A stretch of 64,000 nt of DNA, taken from contig CAYPNF010000034.1 in the NCBI GenBank assembly GCA_964411985.1, positions 33,480 through 97,479 of the forward strand. Reading direction: 5' to 3'. The translations under genes and the position numbers were made by a program. This document shows, in pieces, positions 1 through 8,929 of this stretch (within the stretch, counting starts at the first letter, position 1; the number at the start of each line of letters is the position of its first letter). The stretch comes from CAYPNF01 sp964411985. Its GTDB lineage: Bacteria > Verrucomicrobiota > Verrucomicrobiia > Limisphaerales > J093. Below the pieces are notes generated by a model that saw nothing but the letters and a program-made list of their open reading frames with translations, was not told the origin of the DNA and did no database searches.

Positions 1-1
1 C

Positions 2-799
2 TTCTCTTCAGGCAGATCATTCGAGTACGGCTCAGCGCAGGACTATCCCTTCCGTTGGGTGGCACTGGTCAAGAACTGGGATTTGAGCCTGCCCGCATTA
101 GCCGGTTGTTCCCTCATCGGTTTGCGCCGCTACCGAGAATCGTGCCTAGTCGCGATCGTATGGTTAGCTGCAACGCTTGGGGTCATGGCGGTTCACCGTC
201 CGTGGTGGTCCTACTACTACGTGCACTTGGCCATTCCGATGGCTTGGCTTGCCGCGCTCGCTCTGCGCGAGGGTTGGAGGCGGGTGGATTTCCACCGGCA
301 TCCTGCGGTAAGCTGGTTGTTCTGCGTGCTGGTCTTGGGTATCGGTCTTTGGCAAGGCGCCCGGGCATATTGGCAGGTTTCTGACATGCGGCGGCTTCCT
401 CAGATTCATAGTTCACTTGTGATCGCGGAGATGAAAAAGTATCGCCTTCATGTGACTGCCATGTACTCCGATCAGCCCGTGTACTCGTTTCACGCTGGCA
501 TTCCGATGTTGCCTCACCTGGCCGTGTTGCCATTGAAACGTTTTTGGTCGGGCGAGATGACGAATGCCAAACTGGAGGCCGAATTGCGGATGGCCCGACC
601 CGGCCTGATACTCTTGGCCAACGACGGGCGCGAGACTCCGATCGAAGGCCTGGTGCGGTCACGTTACCAGATGGTGTATCAAGACCAAAACCACCGGCTT
701 TACGCTGTGCCGGAGGCCGCGACCCAAGTAGGACGGAGACAAGCGGGAGCGGATCCGGGCCACCCGTGGGCCTTGCCACCTGCTCTGCCCGTCAGGTGA
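2..799 (+). CDS. membrane glycosyltransferase-like protein, C-terminal part
   Basis: The reading frame is open to the left window edge, so the start lies outside; a GTG at 59 is internal. The visible part has two or three hydrophobic segments (around AIVWLAATLGVMAV and AVSWLFCVLVLGIG) followed by a soluble C-terminal domain with LARPGLILLANDG-like text. This layout resembles the C-terminal part of GT-C fold (ArnT/PMT, family 39-like) glycosyltransferases, which move sugars from lipid carriers in the membrane. The following GtrA gene, 22 bases on, supports a role in envelope glycosylation. The last about 25 residues are Pro/Gly/Arg rich and may be a poorly conserved tail. The family call is inference from topology and neighbour; no catalytic residue is visible in this part. 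Confidence 0.5.
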   Translation, partial: FSSGRSFEYGSAQDYPFRWVALVKNWDLSLPALAGCSLIGLRRYRESCLVAIVWLAATLGVMAVHRPWWSYYYVHLAIPMAWLAALALREGWRRVDFHRHPAVSWLFCVLVLGIGLWQGARAYWQVSDMRRLPQIHSSLVIAEMKKYRLHVTAMYSDQPVYSFHAGIPMLPHLAVLPLKRFWSGEMTNAKLEAELRMARPGLILLANDGRETPIEGLVRSRYQMVYQDQNHRLYAVPEAATQVGRRQAGADPGHPWALPPALPVR

Positions 800-821
800 T
801 GTTGATTGGGACGCAAAGAAC

Positions 822-1298
822 GTGAGCGCGTTGCGGAGACATCGCAGAGAGGCGGTTGGCGAAATGGCCAGGCGCTACTCTATGTTTTGCCTCGTAGGTG
901 CGACAGGGTTGGCGGTTGACACGGGGGTCTTATGCCTGTTGTCCTCTCCGACCTACATGGGGTGGGATCTGAGCCTTAGCAAGGCAGTCGCAGCGGAGGT
1001 CGCCATCATCAACAACTTCCTCTGGAATGATCTCTGGACGTTTCGTTCCCTCGGCGGAAGTCGTACCATGGACACCGGTCTTTGGATCCGACTGGCGAAG
1101 TTCAACCTAATATGCGCAGCGGGTATTGGCTGGAGCGTGCTGGTGCTGAACGTCCAGGTCCGCGGCATGGGTCTGGACGTGTATTTCGCGAACTTCGTTT
1201 CGATCGTGCTGGTGAGTTTCTGGAACTTTCTGCTCAACCTGAAGTTCGGATGGTATAAAGCGTTGTCTCCAAAGGGATCGAGAGCCTCTGCGAAGTAG
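822..1298 (+). CDS. GtrA-family membrane protein
   Basis: A 158-residue protein with four hydrophobic segments and the usual GtrA features: an N-terminal FCLVGATGLAVDTGV segment, an NNFLWNDLWTFR motif after the second helix, and a C-terminal WNFLLNLKFGW motif. GtrA proteins are small four-helix membrane proteins thought to help flip polyprenyl-phosphate-linked sugars or link to glycosyltransferases. The start shown is GTG at 822; an ATG at 864 would give a protein closer to the usual 120-145 residues. It probably forms one transcript with the preceding glycosyltransferase-like gene. The family call is firm; the substrate cannot be told. Confidence 0.85.
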   Translation: MSALRRHRREAVGEMARRYSMFCLVGATGLAVDTGVLCLLSSPTYMGWDLSLSKAVAAEVAIINNFLWNDLWTFRSLGGSRTMDTGLWIRLAKFNLICAAGIGWSVLVLNVQVRGMGLDVYFANFVSIVLVSFWNFLLNLKFGWYKALSPKGSRASAK

Positions 1299-1301
1299 GA
1301 A

Positions 1302-1321
1302 GGGCCAGGCCTCCCTGGCCC
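1302..1321. terminator. bidirectional hairpin between convergent genes
   Basis: A perfect 8-bp inverted repeat, GGGCCAGG and CCTGGCCC with a 4-base loop, lies 3 bases after the GtrA stop and 18 bases from the stop of the opposing small gene. There is no clear T run, so it is a candidate terminator only. Confidence 0.5.
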
Positions 1322-1339
1322 CTCCCCAGGGCGACCCGC

Positions 1340-1585
1340 CTACTTCTGCTCGCAGACCCAGTCGTGGGCCTTGTCGGCCACCTTCGCCAGGGCCAGGAGG
1401 TCGTCCTTGCCGAAGGAACTGGTGGACTTCCAAACCTCGCCGTCTTTGTAGATCCGGCTGACCGTCACGTTGAACTGGTCGCCCTTCTCGGTGGTGTTCT
1501 TCCAGATCGCCGCCTTGATCGATCCGATCAGGATCTGATGGGCAGGTGGGACCTTCGCCGAGGTGGGAGTTGTCGTGGTATTCAT
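1340..1585 (-). CDS. small conserved protein of unknown function
   Basis: An 81-residue protein starting at ATG 1585 (MNTTTTPT...), chosen because AAAGG lies about 9 bases upstream; a longer reading to 1654 has no such signal. The body contains GSIKAAIWKN, FNVTVSRIYKDG and SSFGKDDLLALAKVADKAH. I recognise this pattern as a small protein recurrent in planctomycete, verrucomicrobial and plasmid DNA, with no assigned function. The alternation of short beta-like segments and one C-terminal helix would fit a small nucleic-acid-binding fold, but that is speculation. It is convergent with the GtrA gene and may already belong to the mobile region. Confidence 0.6.
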   Translation of the reverse strand: MNTTTTPTSAKVPPAHQILIGSIKAAIWKNTTEKGDQFNVTVSRIYKDGEVWKSTSSFGKDDLLALAKVADKAHDWVCEQK

Positions 1586-2155
1586 CTTGTTTTGCCTTTC
1601 AGGTTGTGCCCCTTTTCGGGGCGTTGGTTTCTTCACCACAGGACTGAGAAACAACGACCTGGAAAGCGCGTCACAACGGTAGCCCGGATGGACCAGGAAG
1701 TGAGGTGAAGCGGAGCCGAAGCAGGGCCGTGCCAGCTAGCGCTGGCGCAGGGCCCTGCGCGGAGCGAGCCGGAGGACGGTCAAGGGAGGGTGATGGAAGG
1801 CAAAGGTGGAATACGAGAACGACGCCGAGGGATGTGGCGACCGGGGAGGATGGGTGAGGAATGGCGGCGATGGAAGGGCGACAGGGGGCGACGAACGTGA
1901 CGGCAATGGAGGCAGGGCGAGGTTTGGAGGACCTTTCTTGGGGACGACGGGGTGAAGGTGGGGGCACGGCGCAGGTGCAAGGTGAGGGTGGGGGGCAGGG
2001 AGTTTTGTTCGCAAGTACCGTCGACAATTGGACCCGGGCTTGGTAGCTCAGGCTAGGCTTTAGAGTGGGAAGAAGCGTTGGGCAATTGACCGTCGCCCTC
2101 TGCTTCTTTCGGTGCAACCCGGCGGGGACCGAAGATGGAGCCTACCCTGTTGCCG
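1586..2155. other. 570-base stretch without a convincing gene
   Basis: Open frames here are proline/arginine-rich and low in complexity with no recognisable protein. The stretch holds the nested palindromes at 1731-1760 and long purine-rich runs (1775-2000, GGAGG and GGGTG repeats on the + strand). Since the integrase gene lies next to it, an attachment site is possible, but no tRNA or duplicated core is visible. Confidence 0.4.
1731..1760. repeat. two overlapping palindromes near the integrase gene
   Basis: GCCAGC (1731-1736) pairs with GCTGGC (1741-1746), and a perfect 16-base palindrome GCGCAGGGCCCTGCGC occupies 1745-1760. Such nested dyads could be recombinase-binding, a terminator or a folded repeat. 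No T run follows. Confidence 0.5.
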
Positions 2156-3085
2156 TCAGGTGGATGGACCCGGGGAGTCCGCCGCCTGAGGTTCAGTCCC
2201 GATGCCCAGTGACGCCAACTTGGAAATGGCATCCCGGAGAGTTTGGAGTTCGTGATGGGTGTAACCCTGGTGTACAGCCTCACTCCTGTGACCGGTGAGC
2301 TTCATCCGGAGTTCTGCCGGAACCCCCGCGTTCGCCAGGGCACTGGTGAAACTGTGCCGGAGTGCGTGGAAGGTCCTCTTGGCGATCTTTCGCTTCCCGG
2401 CGCCCTGCGTGATCTTCAGGTCGAGGCCCGCCTTGAGCACGATCCGCTTGAACCCTTCGCTCAACCCGTGGCGTCCTCCGGGACCAAGTTCGGCCATTCC
2501 AGGCACGATGAATTTCTGCGGTTTGCCGGGTTGGACCAATTCCTTCAGGTGGGAATGTAACTCAGTGTGTAGCGGAGACACCACTGAATCGCCGGTCTTC
2601 TTCTGTTTGTAGCCCGCCGTGGCGTCCGCCATGTCCAGCTCAGCCCACTCTATTTTGCAACAGTCGCTCAGCCGAGCACCCGTGTAGTAGCCCAGCAGGA
2701 TTACCGTCTTCCATTCGCCATGCGCCGTTTCGACGAGGGCTCTAACTTCCTTCGGACTGAAAACTTCCCTCTGGACCGATTGGCGTTTGGGGAGTTCCAG
2801 AGCCTCCGCAGGATTGGTGTCGATCAGTCCAATCCTTCGCGCCTGGTTAAGCACCGCTCGTAGGATCTTGCCGTCGAGTTGAACGGTCGTCGGTCCGCAT
2901 CCGGCCTGCCGTCGACTCGTGAGAAAGCTCTGCATCTCCGGCGTGGCCAAGGTTGTGATCGGTCGTTTAGCCCGCTCCCCGAGGTGGCTGAGGAAATCCT
3001 CAGCGACCTGCGTGTATCTTACCATGGTCGATTCGGAGCTGTCGGCCTCCTTGGACTCCAGCCACTGGTTAAAATGGCCCGCCAT
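2156..3085 (-). CDS. tyrosine recombinase (integrase)
   Basis: A 309-residue site-specific recombinase. The N-terminal SAM-like core-binding domain covers about residues 1-95 (SESTMVRYTQVAEDFLSHLG). The catalytic domain shows the expected residues in order: Arg in YYTGARLSDC, a beta-hairpin Lys region (KQKKTGD), His-x-x-Arg in FHALRHSFTS, His in LTGHRSEAV and the nucleophile Tyr in HQGYTHHE. All six catalytic positions look intact. It starts at ATG 3085, just after an in-frame stop in the upstream 30 bases, with no strong ribosome site. It is shorter than phage integrases because an arm-binding domain is missing, as in XerC/D-like and many ICE integrases. It may integrate the element that occupies the rest of the window, but no attachment-site pair was found. 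Confidence 0.9.
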   Translation of the reverse strand: MAGHFNQWLESKEADSSESTMVRYTQVAEDFLSHLGERAKRPITTLATPEMQSFLTSRRQAGCGPTTVQLDGKILRAVLNQARRIGLIDTNPAEALELPKRQSVQREVFSPKEVRALVETAHGEWKTVILLGYYTGARLSDCCKIEWAELDMADATAGYKQKKTGDSVVSPLHTELHSHLKELVQPGKPQKFIVPGMAELGPGGRHGLSEGFKRIVLKAGLDLKITQGAGKRKIAKRTFHALRHSFTSALANAGVPAELRMKLTGHRSEAVHQGYTHHELQTLRDAISKLASLGIGTEPQAADSPGPST

Positions 3086-3235
3086 ACAACATCGCTTAGG
3101 GAATGCCCCTTGTCATTCACCAACGACCTAAACTGTGAAAACCATTCATGCATTTGCGCTGTCAAGATACAAAGCTACATCACTTTTACAGAAAAGAATT
3201 TACACACCACCGGTCGTTCGGAATAGTGTCATGCG

Positions 3236-3604
3236 ATGATGCCTCGTGATATGGACTTAATCCGCCAACTGATGCTTCGCTTCGAGAAGAATATCACATC
3301 CATTCCAGAAGGGAGAACAGAGTTGGAGGTTGCATACCATGTGAAACAAATGATCGATGCCGGACTCATCGACGGCCAGGTAATCATGGCTCCTTCACCC
3401 GGAAAGAGAATACCTCGCAGTTTCGTTTTCGGCGACATCACCTGGAGAGGGCACGATTTCATTGAAGCGATTCGCAATGACACAGTGTGGGCGCGGACGA
3501 AGGAACACTTCATACAGAAGTCCGCCTCATGGACGCTGGACCTGATTGTGGAGTTCTTGAAGTCCCATGGACGGGCTGCGCTTGGACTAGGAGTAGGGCT
3601 TTAA
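3236..3604 (+). CDS. DUF2513 family protein
   Basis: A 122-residue protein with the DUF2513 hallmarks: an N-terminal MDLIRQLMLRFE helix, YHVKQMIDAGLIDG, and the TWRGHDFIEAIRNDTVW motif. These read as a small winged-helix-like domain often found in phage and defence regions; its function is unknown. Two ATGs (3236, 3239) are possible starts. It ends at TAA 3602-3604, exactly where the Rhs coding sequence of another frame begins to look Rhs-like, so its last few residues may derive from a recombination junction. It is otherwise the usual length for the family. Confidence 0.8.
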   Translation: MMPRDMDLIRQLMLRFEKNITSIPEGRTELEVAYHVKQMIDAGLIDGQVIMAPSPGKRIPRSFVFGDITWRGHDFIEAIRNDTVWARTKEHFIQKSASWTLDLIVEFLKSHGRAALGLGVGL

Positions 3605-6219
3605 TCCGCTTTTACGACTCCAACGGAGTGGACCTGATCGCGCACGTGGGTCCAGGCAGCGTCCTGCGGGCCGGTTATACCTACGACAACCGGGGCATGC
3701 TCACTCAAACCACGGGGCCGGACGGCTCGATCGGTCAGAGCTACTATGATGCATTGGGACGACTGGCCATCCAGGTCGATGGCTGGGGAAGCAAGACCAA
3801 TTACTACGACAACCTCGGGCGGCTTGGATTCGTCGAGGATGCCTCTGGCGACGTCTTGAGCTTGGCCTACGACGATGATGATCAGGTCGTAACCCGGGTG
3901 GATGAGAACGGAGTCACCATTTCCCAAACCTATGATAATCTGGGTCGAATCCGCACCCGTTCGATCAGTGGCGGGGGCACCGAAGCCTGGGGCTACACCA
4001 GCAACGTCTCCGGCCCTACTTCCTACACGAACCAAGTCTCCAACGTGACTGTATTTGGCTATGACGCCGGCGGCAGGAAGACGAGTGAGGCACAGGTTGG
4101 GGTTTACACCAACGGTTTCACTTACAGTCCTTCCGGGAGTCTAGCGACCTTGACCGATGGCAACCTGAAAGTCACCACGTGGAAGTACGATGCCGAAAAC
4201 CGCATGATCGAAAAGTGGTATCAAGGCCAATCGACGGCCGACTTAGTCTACTTGTACAACGCCAATGGACAGTTGACCAACCGGCTTAGCCGCACTGGCA
4301 CAGGAACTTCCACCAACGGGTTCGTCACTGGGTACTTGTATGACCGGCTGGGAAATCTGACCAATGTCGTCTACCCCAGCGGCACGACCAGTGTAACGCT
4401 GGGCTATGACGCGCTCTCACGGCGCACCAACATGGTGGACGCAGTGGGAACCACGACGTATAGTTATGCCATGCTGGGCAATGGGCTAAGCACGATGAAA
4501 GAGGATGGTCCCTGGGCCACGGATGAGGTGATCGTGACCAATCGCAACGGTCTGCGGGGCGGTTTGGCGATGACTCAGCCTTCGGGCACCTATGTCGTGA
4601 CTAACCAATATGATGGCGCTCACCGGCTCAAGGTGGTGGGAGGCACGGCTGGCACGTTCAACTACACCTACGCTTCTGCCTCGCGGCTTCCTTCAGGCTT
4701 CGCCATGCCCGGAGGCGTCTATGTCACAAACCGCTACGATAGTCTAGCCAGGCTGACCTCGACTGAGCTTCGCACCAACACGCTGCTCAACCTGCACGGC
4801 TACCAGTACAACAACGCGTTCCAGAGGACGTTGGCGGGCCGCACCAACAGTGCCGCCACCACCTGGAACGGGTATCAGACCCTGGCCTATGACCCGGCAG
4901 GGGAGTTGACCAACGCCTGGTCGTATCTGGCGAATGGCACGCCGGTGACCACCGAGAAGCTCAGCTATGGCTACGACTACGCGCAGAATCTCCTGAAGCG
5001 GACCAACAACACGGCCGTGGAAACCTTTGCCGTCAATGCCCTGAACCAACTGACTAGCATCCCCATCGCGACGCCGACGTATGATCGGCGAGGCAACCTG
5101 GTGACGCTCGCCTTCAACGGTGGACAGAGCTGGGTGTATTGGAATTATTACGACCATGAGAACCGTTTGACGAGCGTGGCGACGGACACTGCGTTCACGC
5201 CGGACTACAATCGGTTCAAGGAGGAGTTTACGTACGATGGCCAGAGCCGTCTGCGGATCAAACGCCGTTACACCTGGAACACCGGTGGCTGGTACAACTC
5301 AGCTGAGACGCGCTATCTCTACGACGGAATGCTGATCGTGCAGGAACGCGACAGTAGCAATTCGCCCACGGTGAGCTATACGCGGGGCCGGGATCTTTCT
5401 GGAAGCTTGGCTGGGGCCGGGGGGATTGGAGGGCTGCTGGCGAGGTCTCATGGCTACTCAGGTGGCAGCTGGAGCACACACAACTTCTACCATGCGGATG
5501 GCAACGGCAACATCACCGCACTGATCAACAGCAGCGCCGCGTTGCAGGCCTATTATAAGTACGATCCCTTTGGCCAGTTGATCAGTAGCGGAGGAACCCT
5601 GGCTTCCGCCAACCTGATGCGCTTTAGCAGCAAGCTCTGGAATAACTTCGGCTCCACTACCAAAGGGCTTTATTACTACGGCTATCGGTTCTACGATCCC
5701 TATTTGCAGCGTTGGCCAAATAGGGATCCAATTCAGGAACGGGGCGGGATCAACCTCTACGCCTTCAGTCGCAATGCCCCGATCAGTTTCTTCGAGGCCT
5801 ACGGCCTGGACCCCGGCGACATGTACTCGGATTGCGATAGCGCAGCACGTGATGCAATGCGTGATATTCTTCCTCCTTCGCTGGAGACCAAGTGGGAGTA
5901 CGGAGGTCTAGTCTACAAGGACCCCTCCGGTTTTTACTCATACACTCCGCCTGTCACCGAGAAGAATCCGGATCGAGTGAAGTGCTTCAAGGCAAAGCCC
6001 AAAGTGCCAAAGGGCTGCTGGATCGTTGGCCTTTATCACTCGCATGGTGGGGATGTTTACGAGGAGGCTGAGGGTTTTAGCAAGGACGACCGATACAGTA
6101 GCGTAAGGAACCCCACACGCAGAACAATTCGTTGTTACTTGGTTACGCCAACTGGTAACATGAAGTGTTACGACGACAAACAGTGGCCAGGTTCCAAGGA
6201 ACGGACTCTTCCCAAGTAA
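3605..6219 (+). pseudogene. 5'-truncated Rhs protein with DUF4329-like C-terminal tip
   Basis: About 870 codons of YD-repeat protein without a signal peptide, N-terminal domain or proper start. In-frame codons upstream to 3487 overlap the DUF2513 gene and do not read as Rhs. From about 3605 there are many YD repeats (YDNLGR, YDALGR, YDPFGQ) and the core-closing motif YYYGYRFYDPYLQRW followed by RDP and GGINLYAF. After FFEAYGLDP comes a tip of about 135 residues with WEYGGLVYKD, GLYHSHGG, FSKDDRYSS and YLVTPTGNMKCY. This matches my memory of DUF4329, a domain found at Rhs and polymorphic-toxin C-termini. The fragment is an orphan Rhs tip: the tip and the next gene look intact, the delivery portion is lost. 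Confidence 0.8.
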
Positions 6220-6221
6220 CC

Positions 6222-6656
6222 ATGAATGTCGCTGCCAGAGTAATGACGGCTGTGTCGTCACTTGCAGTGCTCGCTGCAGTATGCTTTGTCGTGTGTTGGA
6301 AAAGGCAGGAGCCAATTGTCCGCGACTCCTCATTTGGCATCGAAGATAGCAGAGCGGCATCCATCGAGGAACGCTGCCAGGAGCTCGGGGTATCTCCTCA
6401 GCACACCCCTTACGTCAGCATGGCATTCACTCACTTTAGTTCATTGACAAATGTCACACCGTTTGAGAAGCGACTGGCGCATTACCGGTTTAAGGTGCGA
6501 ATCCTGACAAACGACACCGTGAGCGTCCTCTTTATTCCAAGAAGGGACTCGGATGATCTGTACGCCTGCGGGGGATCCACTAAGTTCGGTAAAGGCATTG
6601 AGTATCGGTTTGATCGGTCCTCGACGCAAATGCTCAGCCACATGGTTTGGAAGTAG
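6222..6656 (+). CDS. putative immunity protein for the DUF4329-like tip
   Basis: A 144-residue protein starting 3 bases after the Rhs stop. It has one N-terminal hydrophobic segment (VMTAVSSLAVLAAVCFVVCW), so it is probably anchored in the inner membrane with its soluble domain outside. The soluble part includes FKVRILTNDTVSVLFIPRRD and a GKGIEYRFD strand; I do not recognise the family. The position directly behind a polymorphic toxin tip, same strand, near-zero gap, is the usual place for the cognate immunity gene, and a gene of similar size and topology follows the second Rhs tip at 31237. The role is inferred from context only. Confidence 0.55.
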   Translation: MNVAARVMTAVSSLAVLAAVCFVVCWKRQEPIVRDSSFGIEDSRAASIEERCQELGVSPQHTPYVSMAFTHFSSLTNVTPFEKRLAHYRFKVRILTNDTVSVLFIPRRDSDDLYACGGSTKFGKGIEYRFDRSSTQMLSHMVWK

Positions 6657-7159
6657 CCACTACGATCTCAGGAGATCCCAGTTCATGGCGAAAACCCCAG
6701 GCCGAAGATGAGCGGGTGTGCCAGTACCCGGCTGCTGGCGCAACGGGGTCCACATTCAAGGCTTCCCTGTCGCCGGAACCAAGGGTAGAGTCTCAGCATG
6801 GTTCAAGGCTCTCAGAGTAGCTTCTCTTCCTTAGCCGCTGACCCAGCGCCTGTCCGACGGAGCCTCGGCGAAGGCGGGTCAGCTGCCGCAGCCTTGCCGA
6901 TCTCCCCCCTCCAAACTCGCGCCTGGGGTTTCTCTCCGCCCCCATCGGGTCGCTCTTCACGGCGAGGCCGACGAGGCCGCACAATCGCAACAGGTTGCCG
7001 AGCCTACGCCTGCAAAACCCCATCGGTTCAGGTTAAATGGCCCAATAGAGATTTAGTTCAATTGAACGGTTTTGCTGGGTGCCTAGATCGTCATATTGGA
7101 AATCGTATTGTTTCGTAAAATGCACTGGTGGTCGGCGTGGTACCATCCGGCGAATCTTC
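6657..7159. other. 503-base stretch without a gene, with one hairpin repeat
   Basis: No reading frame here looks coding. CTGACCC (6838-6844) pairs with GGGTCAG (6876-6882) around a stretch that itself can fold (GCGCCT, GGCG). It looks like an intergenic REP-type hairpin unit, but no second copy was seen in this window. Confidence 0.4.
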
Positions 7160-7561
7160 TTAAATCGCGATCCTTTCAATCTCATCGAGAGTGAGCTCAT
7201 CGCTCGTGCGGTCGTAGAGCTTGGTGGTTCTGGGGGACTCGTGAGCGGCAATGGCCTGGGCGTTCTCGATGGTCCCTCCGTTTTCCAGGTAAGCGGTAAT
7301 GCCAGTCGCCCTAAAGGTGTGGCAACACACTCTTTCGGAAAGGCCCGCCGCCTTGGCCCGGCGCTTGATCATCCGCAAAACATCCGAGCGGCTCATGCCA
7401 GCGGGCCCCAGCGTGTTGGTTCGGCCGGTGGCGGACCGGAAGAGGGGGGTCTTCTTGTCCTGGGCCAGGCCGCAGGCCTCCAGATAGGCGTCCAGGTACG
7501 CCTCGGCGTTGTGGTGGGCGGGAACCTCGTGGAATTTCCCACCCTTTTCGTGCAGTCGAAA
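7160..7561 (-). pseudogene. tyrosine integrase, C-terminal fragment
   Basis: The catalytic half of a second, different tyrosine recombinase. Visible parts are RLHEKGGKFHEVPAHH (hairpin), the His-x-x-Arg box CHTFRATGITAYL, AAHESPRTTKLYD containing the late His and the nucleophile Tyr. The N-terminal half with the first catalytic Arg is missing because the transposon end starts at 7562. The frame runs on into the transposon tip, which adds foreign residues. The N-terminal half was not found elsewhere in the window, so this was broken by insertion followed by deletion or rearrangement. Confidence 0.85.
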
Positions 7562-7875
7562 TGTTACGAACTTAATTGAGGTAGTAAGAACGCTTGATTT
7601 GGCGTCGTAAGGATTTTGGGCTTTTGGCCGCACTGTCGTCGTATTGTGTTGCCGAATAGCCGTGCACGGATCGTAGGGCTATGACGCCACGGAGCGGTTC
7701 CTGGAACCGAGCAGCTGCCCCCCTAAGTTCGTCCGAGGTGGCATCGTAAGGGATAGCTTCTTGGGAGGAGTCCCCACTGGGATCGTAACACGCCCTTTTC
7801 AGCGTCTCATCCCGCTTTGCGCCCAGGCTGGCGTCGTAAGGGAACGACGCCAGCGGGCGCGGTAGGATCGGGAAG
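7562..7875. repeat. transposon end, copy A, with repeated CGTA-type sites
   Basis: The end begins with the 20-base tip TGTTACGAACTTAATTGAGG at 7562-7581. Inside it the short motif (A/G)TCGTA(A/G) recurs: near 7600 (GCGTCGTAAGG), 7630 (GTCGTCGTATT), 7668 (GGATCGTAGGG), 7742 (GCATCGTAAGG), 7780 (GGATCGTAACA) and 7832 (GCGTCGTAAGG). Multiple spaced binding sites inside each end are typical of Mu, Tn7 and Tn5053-type transposons. Further copies of this end lie at 15098, 31883, 40978-41542 and 63594-64000. Confidence 0.85.
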
Positions 7876-8148
7876 CTACTTTGCGGTGATGTCACGCATG
7901 GCCTGGTGGAAAGACCAGCCCAGCACGCGCATGCAGAAGTCGATGGTGTTGCCCGCAAGGTCGCGTTCTGGCCATCGCCAGTAGTTGTCTTTGACGATCA
8001 GGCCCGGATAAGCGGGCAGAAGGAGGTTGCCCGCCTGATGAGGCACGGTTTCCAAACCTTGGCTCTGGAGCAGGGGCGCGAGGGGTGCCAGGCGTGCGGC
8101 CCGGATCTGTTCACGAGACCACCGTGGTTGCTGGGAGGGGGCTGTCAT
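7876..8148 (-). CDS. CHC2 primase-like small transposon protein
   Basis: A 90-residue protein that overlaps the end of the ATPase gene by 38 bases. The pattern GNLLLPAYPGLIVKDNYWRW followed by LAGNTIDFCMRVLGWSFHQAM resembles the second half of the DnaG-type CHC2 zinc finger (GN.IDF...F..A), but the zinc-binding Cys/His residues are absent. It is therefore more likely a relic or adaptor of that fold than a metal-binding domain. Its last about 40 codons are preserved next to every truncated transposon end in the window, so it is the gene closest to the tip. Its role in transposition is unknown. Confidence 0.65.
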   Translation of the reverse strand: MTAPSQQPRWSREQIRAARLAPLAPLLQSQGLETVPHQAGNLLLPAYPGLIVKDNYWRWPERDLAGNTIDFCMRVLGWSFHQAMRDITAK

Positions 8149-8929
8149 AGTCTTTTCGCCAGTGGGGCTGGAGGAGCACGCGGTTGACTTGTTTGAGGTC
8201 CACGATGCGGGTCTGGTCGCGAACCGCTTCGATGAGCGCGCTCAGACACAGGTTGCGGGTGCGGCGCAAGAGGCCCTCGCCCGAGCGCACGATCAGGGCT
8301 AGGGCTTCAGCGCTGAAGGTGTTGTGCCCCAGGCCGGCGCGGTCGAGCTGGCTCAGGATGTAACCTTCCACCGCTTCGGGGCCCAGTCGCGGGAGGACGG
8401 CCGAGTAAGTGACGCGAGAACGGATTTCCTCGTTGATGGAGAGGCTTAGGGATTGTAGGAGGGGCGGCTGGCCGATGAGCACCAGGTTGTGGGAACGGGG
8501 AAAGTCCTCACAGAGCAGGCGTAGCTTGCGCAGGCAGTCGGCGGGCATGAGGTGGGCGTCATCGATGATGGGTACGAGCATCTTGCCGGAGCGGTGGACA
8601 CTGAAGGCTTGCTGGACCAGCAGGCGCTCGCAGTGGTGATCGCGGCCCTCGAACTCGATCTGGAAGGCCTCGCAGAGGATGCGCAGGGTGTTATGATAGG
8701 TGTGCAGGGTGCGGTTGACGACGGGGGTGATCAGGCGCTTGGGGTCGTGGGTGAGGAGGGCCTGTTTAAGGACGCTTTTACCCGTGCCTGGCTCCCCGAG
8801 CACCAGACACAAGCCGCCCTGCTGGGCGTGGACGCGCAGGATGTCAAACACCTCCTGCTGGTGCGCCAGGAGGGCGAGGGATTCGGTGTCGAAGGGATGG
8901 CGTTGGAGGCCAAAGTGGGAGCGGATCAT
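8111..8929 (-). CDS. ExeA/TniB-family AAA ATPase of transposon
   Basis: A 272-residue AAA ATPase. It begins MIRSHFGLQRHPFDTES, the standard start of ExeA-like proteins, then Walker A LGEPGTGKSVLKQ (about residues 44-56), Walker B VPIIDDAHLM (about 117-126), a sensor region NLVLIGQPPLL and the arginine-rich EEIRSRVTYSAVL. Such proteins (TniB, MuB, TnsC relatives) bind target DNA and switch on the partner DDE transposase. The start ATG at 8929 overlaps the transposase stop as ATGA, showing translational coupling with the upstream transposase gene. All motifs are intact, so it could act in trans on the other copies of the end. Confidence 0.85.
   Translation of the reverse strand: MIRSHFGLQRHPFDTESLALLAHQQEVFDILRVHAQQGGLCLVLGEPGTGKSVLKQALLTHDPKRLITPVVNRTLHTYHNTLRILCEAFQIEFEGRDHHCERLLVQQAFSVHRSGKMLVPIIDDAHLMPADCLRKLRLLCEDFPRSHNLVLIGQPPLLQSLSLSINEEIRSRVTYSAVLPRLGPEAVEGYILSQLDRAGLGHNTFSAEALALIVRSGEGLLRRTRNLCLSALIEAVRDQTRIVDLKQVNRVLLQPHWRKDYDSPLPATTVVS

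Noticed and set aside
1671..2117. Pro/Ser/Arg-rich - strand frame of 148 codons
   Set aside because: Low-complexity frame in a purine-biased stretch; no protein-like pattern and no start signal.
3605..6219. Regular repeats in Rhs genes as a possible CRISPR or tandem DNA array
   Set aside because: The periodicity is at protein level (YD repeats) with variable DNA; no identical direct repeats with unique spacers occur. No CRISPR array was seen in the window.
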